In this document: one piece after another, positions 1 to 4,783 of the stretch | Numbering within the stretch: the first letter of the stretch is position 1 | Layout of the letters: each line of letters begins with the position of its first letter | Source of the DNA: Prevotella sp. | Lineage (GTDB): Bacteria > Bacteroidota > Bacteroidia > Bacteroidales > Bacteroidaceae | Assembly (NCBI GenBank): GCA_017430675.1 | Contig: JAFRMM010000065.1 | Span: 1 to 6,387 of the forward strand | Direction: 5' to 3' | DNA: 6,387 nt | Position numbers and translations under genes: made by a program | Notes under the pieces: model-generated | Database searches by the model: none | Seen by the model: the letters and a program-made list of their open reading frames with translations, nothing else | Told to the model about the DNA's origin: nothing

Positions 1-563
1 GGCAGCACCACCTTCTCCATCATCTGACCAATCACACCGTCGCTCAGAATCATAGCGGGGTTGCGATACTTGAAGGCCAACTCAAAAGCGAGATCCACGA
101 AATCAGCCATCTCCTGAACAGAAGACGGAGCCAGCACTATCACCTTATAGTCGCCATTACCACCACCGCGGGTAGCCTGGAAATAGTCACCCTGCGAAGG
201 CTGGATAGTACCCAGACCAGGACCACCGCGTTGCACATTCACAAACACACCCGGCACCTCAGCACCAGCCATATAAGTGATACCCTCCTGCATCAGTGCG
301 ATACCAGGAGAACTTGAAGAGGTCATCGCACGCTTACCAGCACCGGCAGCACCATAGACCATATAAATAGAGGCCAGCTCGCTCTCAGCCTGAACCACCT
401 GCATACCGGTAGTCTCCCAAGGCTTCAGCTCTGCCAAAGTCTCAATCACTTCACTCTGCGGAGTAATAGGATAGCCGAAATAGCCGTCGCATCCGCAACG
501 AATAGCAGCATGGGCGATCGCCTCATTGCCTTTCATCAACACAACTTCTCTTTCTTCTGCCAT
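1..563 (-). CDS. vorB: 2-oxoacid:ferredoxin oxidoreductase alpha subunit, VorB-like (3' end outside window)
   Basis: Large catalytic subunit of a ferredoxin-dependent 2-oxoacid oxidoreductase, which decarboxylates 2-oxoacids (2-oxoisovalerate in the Vor type) to acyl-CoA and passes electrons to ferredoxin in the cytoplasm. The visible 187 codons begin [20 protein letters not shown] and carry hallmarks of the family: the YPITPQSE segment (residues 31-38), QAESELAS (58-65), TSSSSPGI (81-88) and [17 protein letters not shown] (111-127). The family is usually about 350-380 residues, so roughly half is present and the rest lies to the left of the window. The ATG is 2 bases after the stop codon of the ferredoxin-like gene, so the two are cotranscribed. 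Family membership is clear; the choice of Vor over Kor or Por rests on similarity to Bacteroidales proteins usually named VorB and is less certain. Confidence 0.9.
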   Translation of the reverse strand, partial: MAEEREVVLMKGNEAIAHAAIRCGCDGYFGYPITPQSEVIETLAELKPWETTGMQVVQAESELASIYMVYGAAGAGKRAMTSSSSPGIALMQEGITYMAGAEVPGVFVNVQRGGPGLGTIQPSQGDYFQATRGGGNGDYKVIVLAPSSVQEMADFVDLAFELAFKYRNPAMILSDGVIGQMMEKVVL

Positions 564-565
564 AG

Positions 566-796
566 TTACTCCTCCACTTTTTTACGATACACGGTGATAC
601 AGCCGTCGGGGCAGACGATGCCACACGAAGCACAGCCCACACAGGCCTCCTCGTTGACAGCCTCCACGTAGGGGTAGCCGTGCAGATTCACTTTGTTGGC
701 CAGGGCGATGACCTTCTGGGGGCAGGCGATGATGCACAACTGACATCCCTTACACCTCTCGGTATCCACCACGATGGCGCCTTTCATTTTTGCCAT
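566..796 (-). CDS. Small 2[4Fe-4S] ferredoxin subunit of 2-oxoacid oxidoreductase
   Basis: A 76-residue electron-transfer protein with two complete CxxCxxCxxxCP motifs: C15, C18, C21, C25 followed by P26, and C52, C55, C58, C62 followed by P63. Each binds a [4Fe-4S] cluster. Between the clusters lies a short linker with HGYPYVE (39-45), usual for the delta/ferredoxin subunit of Kor and Vor complexes. Its role would be to take electrons from the TPP-dependent catalytic core and hand them to soluble ferredoxin. It is first in the operon: a good promoter lies about 40 bases upstream, and vorB starts 2 bases after its stop. Length and motif spacing are normal and nothing is missing. The first ATG gives [11 protein letters not shown]; the second ATG (residue 4) is possible but the upstream one fits the leader spacing well. 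Confidence 0.93.
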   Translation of the reverse strand: MAKMKGAIVVDTERCKGCQLCIIACPQKVIALANKVNLHGYPYVEAVNEEACVGCASCGIVCPDGCITVYRKKVEE

Positions 797-837
797 TTCT
801 GTATTTGTTTAATGCATTAAATCCTGAATTCGGGGTG

Positions 838-868
838 CAAAGGTACGAATTTGTAAGCAGAATGCAAA
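838..868 (-). promoter_or_regulatory. Bacteroidetes-type promoter of the vor operon
   Basis: Read on the minus strand there is a TTTG box at 865-868 and a TACCTTTG box at 838-845 with 19 bases between them. This matches the Bacteroidetes -33 (TTTG) and -7 (TAnnTTTG) pattern. Initiation would fall near 830-834, giving a leader of about 35-40 bases before the ferredoxin ATG at 796. The positions are read from the sequence; promoter activity is inferred. Confidence 0.75.
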
Positions 869-1056
869 GAAAAAAAACATTTTTCTTTCCATTTGTCCGA
901 TTTTAGAACAAAAGTATCACGAAGAGACTGTCTTATAACTCGGAATTGCCTACAAAATCACTAATTATCCAGCACATTATGGCCTCTATTGAGCAAAAAT
1001 TAATGCCCTGCACATAAATTCTTCTCAAATTCTGCTCCATAGTCGATAAAATTGAG

Positions 1057-1064
1057 TATATTTG
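1057..1064 (+). promoter_or_regulatory. Possible plus-strand -7 box facing the cassette
   Basis: TATATTTG followed by CAGC is an exact match to the Bacteroidetes -7 box. The expected -33 box is poor: the region 19-21 bases upstream reads TTCTG, not TTTG. If active, transcription would start near 1070 and run towards the 3' end of the DUF262-HNH gene, but no plus-strand gene follows. It could drive a small or antisense RNA, or be a relic or a chance match. Confidence 0.3.
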
Positions 1065-1165
1065 CAGCGTGTTTTCGTAAGAGGCACAAGACATAATGCT
1101 CATTTCTCGGTCGAACTATCACCTCGCAAGAGAAATAAAGTGCAAATTATTTAACAGAAGAAACG

Positions 1166-1240
1166 TCACTCTCTTATAATAACAGCGTACAGCGTCTTTG
1201 TCGCAGTTGCTTTTGTTCTGCCTACATGTACTTTTGCCAT
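1166..1240 (-). CDS. Possible 24-residue basic peptide downstream of the nuclease gene
   Basis: An ATG 12 bases after the stop codon of the DUF262-HNH gene opens a 24-codon frame ending in TGA. The peptide begins MAKVHVGRTKATATK and ends AVIIRE; it has three lysines, two arginines and one histidine against one glutamate, so it is basic. Its position and strand would make it a third cistron of the cassette. I do not recognise it. Such a short frame can occur by chance, and a plus-strand leader reading of the same DNA is an alternative. No function is proposed. Confidence 0.2.
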   Translation of the reverse strand: MAKVHVGRTKATATKTLYAVIIRE

Positions 1241-1252
1241 ATCTCGTTTTGT

Positions 1253-2455
1253 TTATCTATTTCCTTTTAATCGATTATGATGCTTGCAAAGCATTTCACA
1301 ATTATCAACTGTTGTCTCGCCGCCATTACTCCATGCAGTAACATGATCTGCTTCCATCTCTTTTAGGGTCCAAATACGTGTTCTATTTGTATTATCACCA
1401 CAAGCACAATCTGGGCAATTACTGACACCAAGTTTTTTGGCCTTTTCTGTCTGTCTGTTATATGCTATTTTCTTTGTGGCTTCATTGAAAATGCGAATAT
1501 TTAGAAGTTGTTTTTCTTTTTCTCCGCCTAGCATAAACTCATAAATATTCTTTTTCGCACCTGTAGCAATAAATGGATCGTTAAAAAGTTCCTCTATACG
1601 ATCTTGGTCGGGTTTAGGGCTGTCCTTATAATTGTCATACAATCTGCCCCAATTGACTTGATTCATTACGTCATGAGTTACGTCGAAATGCTGGTCAATC
1701 CAGTCTATGACTGCATCAAAGAATTCCTGAAGTTCTTGAATATTATTATCATGACTATGATCCTGCATATACTTGCGGACGACGATATCTTCATCTTTTC
1801 CCCTGTAGGAGTGGCTAACCCATTTCAAGGCCGTATTAAGATATGCCTGTCGCCTCACGTCGCCTTTAATAAAATGACTCCACATCTGAATCTGTGGGTT
1901 AGAAGAGTTGCTGAAAACCTTCTTTGCCTCTGTAACGAAAGGACCAGAATATAAGGCATTCCAAAGTTCCTGTTTTTCCAAGGGAACACCGGCAGTGTTA
2001 ATGGTCTCAAACCATTTTCTTATATCTGTTCTTGTACCTTTACATATATATACAAGAATAGGAGTGTTGTAAAAAGCCATCTTATCTTCATCAGATAATG
2101 CGTTAATATCTAAAGGGACATTGTCTTCACCCATAATCTCCATTTTCCCAATAGCAAACCGTCCAATAGAAGTAATACGCTGTTGACCGTCTAATACCTC
2201 CAACATACCATCTTCCCTTTTGTTAAAATAAAACAGACCAATAGGATAATGATTGAGAATACTTTCTATGACAGCAACATCCTTCTTTTTGCTTTCATAG
2301 ATATAGTTACGTTGGTATTCTGGCTGAATGATAAGTTTATTATTCAAGCCGTAAACTCCTTTTTCTTCCAATCGATTGTATGTAAAATTTTCGCAGAGTT
2401 GTTCGATGGTGATATTCGTTACAAGTTCTGCTGTCATAGTGGATTTATTTTTCAT
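1253..2455 (-). CDS. DUF262-HNH endonuclease, probable restriction component
   Basis: A 400-residue protein with two recognisable parts. The N-terminal DUF262 (ParB-like fold) domain shows QPEYQRNYIY (44-53), the signature LEVLDGQQRITSIGRF (85-100, with DGQQR at 89-93) and INTAGVPLEKQEL (152-164). In GmrS, SspE and BrxU this domain binds and hydrolyses NTP and senses DNA modification. The C-terminus (about 347-400) is an HNH nuclease: CPDC (347-350), EADHVTAWSNGG (368-379; D370, H371), N385, then C390 and H393 in LCKHHNRLKG. Usual zinc-binding HNH domains have LCxxCN, so a histidine stands where the last cysteine is expected. The middle third (about 170-340) is unassigned. The ATG lies inside the end of the methyltransferase gene (ATGA overlap of 4 bases), so translation is probably coupled. 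I infer cleavage of foreign DNA; what triggers it cannot be read from sequence. Confidence 0.88.
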   Translation of the reverse strand: MKNKSTMTAELVTNITIEQLCENFTYNRLEEKGVYGLNNKLIIQPEYQRNYIYESKKKDVAVIESILNHYPIGLFYFNKREDGMLEVLDGQQRITSIGRFAIGKMEIMGEDNVPLDINALSDEDKMAFYNTPILVYICKGTRTDIRKWFETINTAGVPLEKQELWNALYSGPFVTEAKKVFSNSSNPQIQMWSHFIKGDVRRQAYLNTALKWVSHSYRGKDEDIVVRKYMQDHSHDNNIQELQEFFDAVIDWIDQHFDVTHDVMNQVNWGRLYDNYKDSPKPDQDRIEELFNDPFIATGAKKNIYEFMLGGEKEKQLLNIRIFNEATKKIAYNRQTEKAKKLGVSNCPDCACGDNTNRTRIWTLKEMEADHVTAWSNGGETTVDNCEMLCKHHNRLKGNR

Positions 2456-3627
2456 CTTTTACGAATTAAAATTCTTGCATATTTTTGTTCATATAGTTTA
2501 CCACCAACTTCATAGTATGTCTCTCCATTAAGAGGGGCGTCAAGAAGTAGGGCAGCACCATCATTGAGTTTCGATACTTTTTTTCTCTTCCCATGCTTAT
2601 CTACTTGAATTTGCTCTGGATAAACCTTTGTCTTATAACCATCAAACCATGTTTTGGTAATACCAACAACTACAAACTGCTCAGGACAGTATTTGTCGAA
2701 AAAAGAAATAGGTACCCCCATAATACCTTTATAATCAGATGGAATGGCATCGACAAACGGCACCTCTATTGCGTCATAATTGTCATATCGCTGATATTCA
2801 GATCGACCTTTCAGTTCTGAATGATGGCTATATTTTAAATTCCTTGCAACGGTCATCAATGAACTTGGAGTATGTCGTTTGCCAAGTTCAACGTTGGTGT
2901 ACCAACAGCAATTGCGAAACTTTACCATACCTGTCTCTTCATCGTAAACTCCGTCAGCATAATCATGTGCCTGGTCTGGAACACAAAAATAAGCATTACC
3001 ATTCTCAAATCCGCCACCAAGCCAAATTTTGTTTCCCATAAGTAATGGAAAAACATCCTTATATGAAATAGCATTCATTGTCCCAACAATAATAAATTTC
3101 TTCTTCCCTGCCATAATCCAATTTATAAATTCACGGAGTAAAGAAAAGGGAGGATTGGTAATTATGAAATCTGATTCGTCGCGCAAGGCAGTTACTTCAG
3201 AAGATTTAAAATCACCATCACCATCAAGATATTGCCAGCGTATATCATTTATAGAGATTTTTCTATCTCCACATTCATCACGATCAAGAATGAAAATTTT
3301 TCCGTGGGAACGAGATTTATCTGCATCGTACTGAGGGGCATTCTTCTCGAATAAAGTCGGCTCGTATATCATCTTATATTTCTTACTATCTGGCGCATAA
3401 CTAGTACTTATAAGTTTCTTTAAACCTAAAGCATTAAATTTTAAAACAAAGAATTTTGTAAATGCGCTCCATTCTGGATCATCGCAGGGTAGAAGGATTG
3501 TCTTATCTCGAAACACATCGGGATTATAATCAGTATAACACAACATCTCATTACTGATATCGGTAAACTGAGTATAAAACTCATCATTTTTAGCCTGTTT
3601 GGCATTTCCTAAATTTGTATTTGCCAT
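2452..3627 (-). CDS. EcoRI-family adenine-N6 DNA methyltransferase
   Basis: A 391-residue modification enzyme that should transfer a methyl group from S-adenosylmethionine to N6 of adenine in a specific DNA site. From memory the N-terminus parallels M.EcoRI closely: KNDEFYTQFTDI (13-24) corresponds to KSDEFYTQYCDI, CDDPEWSAFTKFF (48-60) to CDDPKVSNFFKYF, and LGLKKLISTSY (67-77) to LGLKKLITT. The catalytic NPPF motif is at 158-161 in DFIITNPPFSLLREFI. A C-terminal YCPEQFVVVGIT (313-324) is common in type II methylases. M.EcoRI is 326 residues, so this one is longer, mainly towards the C-terminus. The frame is open upstream to an ATG at 3741, but the start at 3627 aligns with the M.EcoRI start and sits 3 bases from a tight inverted repeat. 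Base composition is more AT-rich than the ffh-folD side, suggesting acquisition. Recognition sequence is not predictable. Confidence 0.9.
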   Translation of the reverse strand: MANTNLGNAKQAKNDEFYTQFTDISNEMLCYTDYNPDVFRDKTILLPCDDPEWSAFTKFFVLKFNALGLKKLISTSYAPDSKKYKMIYEPTLFEKNAPQYDADKSRSHGKIFILDRDECGDRKISINDIRWQYLDGDGDFKSSEVTALRDESDFIITNPPFSLLREFINWIMAGKKKFIIVGTMNAISYKDVFPLLMGNKIWLGGGFENGNAYFCVPDQAHDYADGVYDEETGMVKFRNCCWYTNVELGKRHTPSSLMTVARNLKYSHHSELKGRSEYQRYDNYDAIEVPFVDAIPSDYKGIMGVPISFFDKYCPEQFVVVGITKTWFDGYKTKVYPEQIQVDKHGKRKKVSKLNDGAALLLDAPLNGETYYEVGGKLYEQKYARILIRKR

Positions 3628-3630
3628 AAT

Positions 3631-3669
3631 CGATTGATAGTATTTAATACCTGCATCGACTATCAATCG
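3631..3669. repeat. Perfect 11-bp inverted repeat just upstream of the methyltransferase start
   Basis: CGATTGATAGT (3631-3641) and ACTATCAATCG (3659-3669) are exact reverse complements separated by 17 bases, with the methyltransferase ATG beginning 3 bases beyond the left arm. An 11-base palindrome GTATTTAATAC (3640-3650) overlaps the inner edge of the left arm. As DNA this could be an operator for autoregulation of the cassette; as RNA it forms a hairpin whose 3' arm ends against the start codon and could limit ribosome access. Both are inferences. Confidence 0.7.
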
Positions 3670-3679
3670 CTGACGCACA

Positions 3680-3699
3680 AAGAAAGCGTGATGCTTCTT
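3680..3699 (-). terminator. Weak terminator-like hairpin in the cassette leader
   Basis: On the minus strand AAGAAGC (3693-3699) pairs with GCTTTCTT (3680-3687) across a 5-base loop, with one bulged base. The 3' arm is T-rich and runs on into TTTG. It could end a short leader RNA or attenuate transcription into the methyltransferase gene. The stem is short and there is no long T-run, so this is tentative. Confidence 0.25.
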
Positions 3700-3701
3700 A
3701 T

Positions 3702-3890
3702 GCGTTGAACTTTGAGGCATGCGTAGGAACTGGGACCCCATCCTTCCACTAAGAATACACCACGCCTATTGGCGCGAATGCATTACTATAATCGGAAGGA
3801 ATGGGGATGCGATGTTCCACACCCCACAATTTCTATTACTTCGAAGCGTTTCTTATCCCAAATTGTTTCCTACGCATTTTGGTTCAACGC
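3702..3890. repeat. Extended imperfect inverted repeat upstream of the methyltransferase
   Basis: The left side reads, in order, GCGTTGAAC (3702-3710), ATGCGTAGGAA (3719-3729), TGGGA (3731-3735) and CCCCATCCTTCC (3736-3747). The reverse complement of the right side has the same blocks in the same order: GCGTTGAAC (3882-3890), ATGCGTAGGAA (3867-3877), TGGGA (3856-3860) and CCCCATTCCTTCC (3794-3806), with a further ~50 bases between the last two. Four collinear blocks point to one long inverted repeat that has drifted, or to selection for RNA pairing. A MITE-like element or an invertible segment are other readings. Confidence 0.7.
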
Positions 3891-3942
3891 GAAATAATAG
3901 TTAATGCTTTCTATTAGTCCGGATTTCTCCCCGAACCGACGG

Positions 3943-3974
3943 CAAAGATACAAAATAAATCTGAGAAATGGCAA
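3943..3974 (-). promoter_or_regulatory. Bacteroidetes-type promoter of the methyltransferase-nuclease cassette
   Basis: On the minus strand TATCTTTG lies at 3943-3950, an exact -7 match followed by CCG, with a TTG (-33) at 3972-3974 and 21 bases between. Initiation is expected near 3936-3938. No comparably good box lies closer to the methyltransferase start: the best alternative, TTTCTTTG at 3678-3685, misses one base and has no -33 partner. This implies an unusually long leader of about 310 bases. Confidence 0.7.
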
Positions 3975-3978
3975 TTTT

Positions 3979-4006
3979 TTACGGATAATTTTAATTTTCT
4001 CCGTAA
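3979..4006. promoter_or_regulatory. Operator-like inverted repeat directly upstream of the cassette promoter
   Basis: TTACGGA (3979-3985) and TCCGTAA (4000-4006) are exact reverse complements with a 14-base AT-rich spacer. Their centres are 21 bp apart, two helical turns, as expected for a dimeric regulator. The inner arm lies 4 bases from the -33 box of the cassette promoter. No dedicated controller protein gene is present nearby, so the binding protein is unknown. A plain hairpin is the alternative. Confidence 0.4.
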
Positions 4007-4168
4007 GAAAATGCATACTCTATCGTTCTTGTTGGGAATCAGTCCCACCACGTCAGCAGATTATACTCCCTGATCAGGTGGTAGAGGTGGAGGGCTTTGG
4101 CTACAAAAGTACAAAGAATTCTTGGAATAAGGAGCGGAATAGGGGCACAATATGCACCAGATCTCAGA
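4007..4168. other. Intergenic region between cassette control region and HU-like gene
   Basis: About 160 bases after the HU-like stop codon. A TACTTTTG sequence on the minus strand (4104-4111) matches the Bacteroidetes -7 box, but no TTTG or TTG lies 19-21 bases upstream. Short palindromes occur at 4114-4123 (AAGAATTCTT), 4160-4170 and CCTGATCAGG around 4070-4079. I find no convincing terminator for the HU-like gene and no ORF with a start codon. Confidence 0.45.
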
Positions 4169-4567
4169 TCACTCCTCCACGAAGTGCTTGTCTTTTTGGA
4201 AGGTGATGTCCTTGTAGAGATCGGGGGAGCCCTTGGTGCTCTCGGGGATGAAATGGAGGCGGACGCCACGGATGTGCTTCTTGGCGCGGAAGTCCTTGAG
4301 GTTGCTGATCTTCTCGCTCTCGATCTCGAGTTTGAGCAGCCCGAAGTCCGTCAGGCGCACCTTGTCGCCCTGACGGAGATGGAGGCGCACCACCCTGGCC
4401 ACATTCATCATCAGTCCTTCGAGCACACCAGCACTGATGCTGGAGCCCCGCGCCGCCTCTTCGAAGAGTTGACGGGCCTCGATGGTCTGGTTATGCACTG
4501 CAACTGCCTTGTACTTGCCGAACGTCGGAAGGGTCGGTTTCGTCTCTTTCTTAATCCTGTATCTCAT
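4169..4567 (-). CDS. HU-family (histone-like) DNA-binding protein, Bacteroidales type
   Basis: A 132-residue protein of the divergent HU-like group abundant in Bacteroidales. The fold is suggested by HNQTIEARQLFEEAARGSSISAGVLEGLMMNVARVVRLHLRQGDKVRLTDFGLLKLEI broken into an N-terminal helical part (residues 25-63) and the hallmark turn GDKVRLTDFGLLKLEI (67-82), equivalent to the GxxVxLxxFGxF segment of HU. After the beta arm region (around 83-105, with HIRGVRLHFIP at 98-108) there is an acidic/basic tail ending KHFVEE. It should bind DNA as a dimer and bend it, acting in nucleoid structure or gene regulation. The frame is open up to 4648, but I place the start at 4567 because a good -7 box lies 20 bases upstream at 4587-4594, inside any longer reading frame. 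Three palindromes in the promoter region suggest tight regulation. Confidence 0.85.
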   Translation of the reverse strand: MRYRIKKETKPTLPTFGKYKAVAVHNQTIEARQLFEEAARGSSISAGVLEGLMMNVARVVRLHLRQGDKVRLTDFGLLKLEIESEKISNLKDFRAKKHIRGVRLHFIPESTKGSPDLYKDITFQKDKHFVEE

Positions 4568-4586
4568 AAGTCGATGGTTTTTGCTG

Positions 4587-4620
4587 CAAATATACAAATT
4601 TTCTAGAGAATTGAAGCAAA
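4587..4620 (-). promoter_or_regulatory. Promoter of the HU-like gene
   Basis: TATATTTG on the minus strand at 4587-4594 is an exact -7 box, followed by CAGC. A TTTG at 4617-4620 is a possible -33 box with a 22-base gap, slightly long. Initiation near 4580 would leave a leader of only about 12-15 bases. An AATT-CTAG-type palindrome occupies the gap between the two boxes. Confidence 0.65.
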
Positions 4621-4677
4621 AGTCGGCTACTTTTTGATCAAAAACCATAGAGTAATTGCCAAATTCTCTAGAGAATT
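4597..4677. promoter_or_regulatory. Three evenly spaced palindromes in the HU-like promoter region
   Basis: AATTCTCTAGAGAATT is a perfect 16-bp palindrome at 4662-4677. A copy with one changed base, AATTTTCTAGAGAATT, lies at 4597-4612 between the -33 and -7 boxes. Midway is a perfect 14-bp palindrome TTTTTGATCAAAAA at 4631-4644. The centres fall at 4604.5, 4637.5 and 4669.5, that is 33 and 32 bp apart, about three helical turns each. A repressor bound at the inner copy would block the promoter, and the outer copy could support looping or cooperative binding. Sites are seen directly; the regulator is unknown and may be the HU-like protein itself or another factor. Confidence 0.6.
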
Positions 4678-4737
4678 ACATAAACACTATGTCGGATGTC
4701 AGTAAAATAATAAAGAATAACAAGAAAATTCTTGCAG

Positions 4738-4783
4738 ATATGTATAATCCCTGAACCTTGGCGGGTTCAGGGATTATACATAT
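4738..4783 (-). terminator. Strong hairpin ending the ffh-folD-TPR operon
   Basis: Two perfect 20-base arms (4738-4757 and 4764-4783) enclose a 6-base loop TTGGCG. The TGA stop of the small TPR gene (4767-4769) lies inside the 5' arm of the RNA hairpin. The stem is unusually long for an intrinsic terminator, and the T-rich stretch on the minus strand (TTTTCTTG) starts only about 8 bases after the stem, so it may also serve as an mRNA 3'-end stabiliser. Confidence 0.75.

Larger units (their letters stand above)
869..1252. other. Intergenic region between the vor operon and the restriction-like cassette
   Basis: About 380 bases separating the vor promoter from the end of the DUF262-HNH gene. 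I see no gene of normal size in it. It contains a plus-strand TATATTTG box at 1057-1064, a 7-bp inverted repeat ATTTCTC/GAGAAAT at 1102-1108 and 1130-1136 with a 21-base spacer, and a possible 24-codon minus-strand ORF at 1166-1240. No tRNA, clear terminator with a U-tract, or IS end pair was found. The part from 870 to about 1050 shows nothing I can interpret. Confidence 0.5.
3678..3937 (-). ncRNA. Candidate structured leader RNA or small RNA of the methyltransferase-nuclease cassette
   Basis: From the promoter at 3943-3974 transcription would begin near 3937 and cross about 310 bases before the methyltransferase ATG. In this leader several helices can form together: P1 3882-3890 with 3702-3710 (9 bp), P2 3867-3877 with 3719-3729 (11 bp), P3 3860-3866 with 3826-3832 (7 bp, abutting P2), P4 3794-3806 with 3736-3747 (12 bp, one bulged base), and P5 3771-3776 with 3761-3766 (6 bp with one G-U, four-base loop) inside P4. 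The result is a rod opening into a three-way junction. The 3' limit is placed at the weak hairpin around 3680 and is a guess. I do not recognise a known RNA family. It could act in cis on the cassette or be released as a separate RNA; a DNA-level role for the repeats is also possible. Confidence 0.4.

Noticed and set aside
924..943. GAGACTGTCTTATAACTCGG as a possible IS terminal repeat
   Set aside because: No inverted partner was found in the window and no transposase is near. The loose similarity to 1165-1184 is direct and imperfect.
1604..1954. Long plus-strand frames opposite the nuclease and methylase genes
   Set aside because: They overlap clear minus-strand protein families, have no recognisable motif and lack plausible starts; they are shadows.
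3678..3685. TTTCTTTG as the methylase promoter
   Set aside because: One mismatch to TAnnTTTG and no TTTG at the proper distance; the box at 3943-3950 is much better.
3678..3937. Retron msr-msd RNA or IscB-type omega RNA
   Set aside because: The nested repeats recall such RNAs, but there is no reverse transcriptase, and the HNH protein here is a DUF262 fusion without a RuvC-like domain.
4039..4104. Minus-strand reading VAKALHLYHLIREYNLLTWWD just after a TACTTTTG box
   Set aside because: It looks protein-like but has no start codon after the box, and upstream it is only an out-of-frame reading of the HU-like gene. It may be a relic; not supportable as a gene.
826..4121. GAATTC sites at 826-831, 1721-1726 and 4116-4121 as evidence for EcoRI specificity of the methylase
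   Set aside because: Three six-base sites in 6.4 kb is close to chance, and membership in the M.EcoRI family does not fix the recognition sequence.
4097..4606. 169-codon plus-strand frame opposite the HU-like gene, and 229- and 185-codon frames opposite folD
   Set aside because: Low-complexity, antisense to well-supported genes; their repeated LPLTSN-like stretches come from the heptamer arrays.
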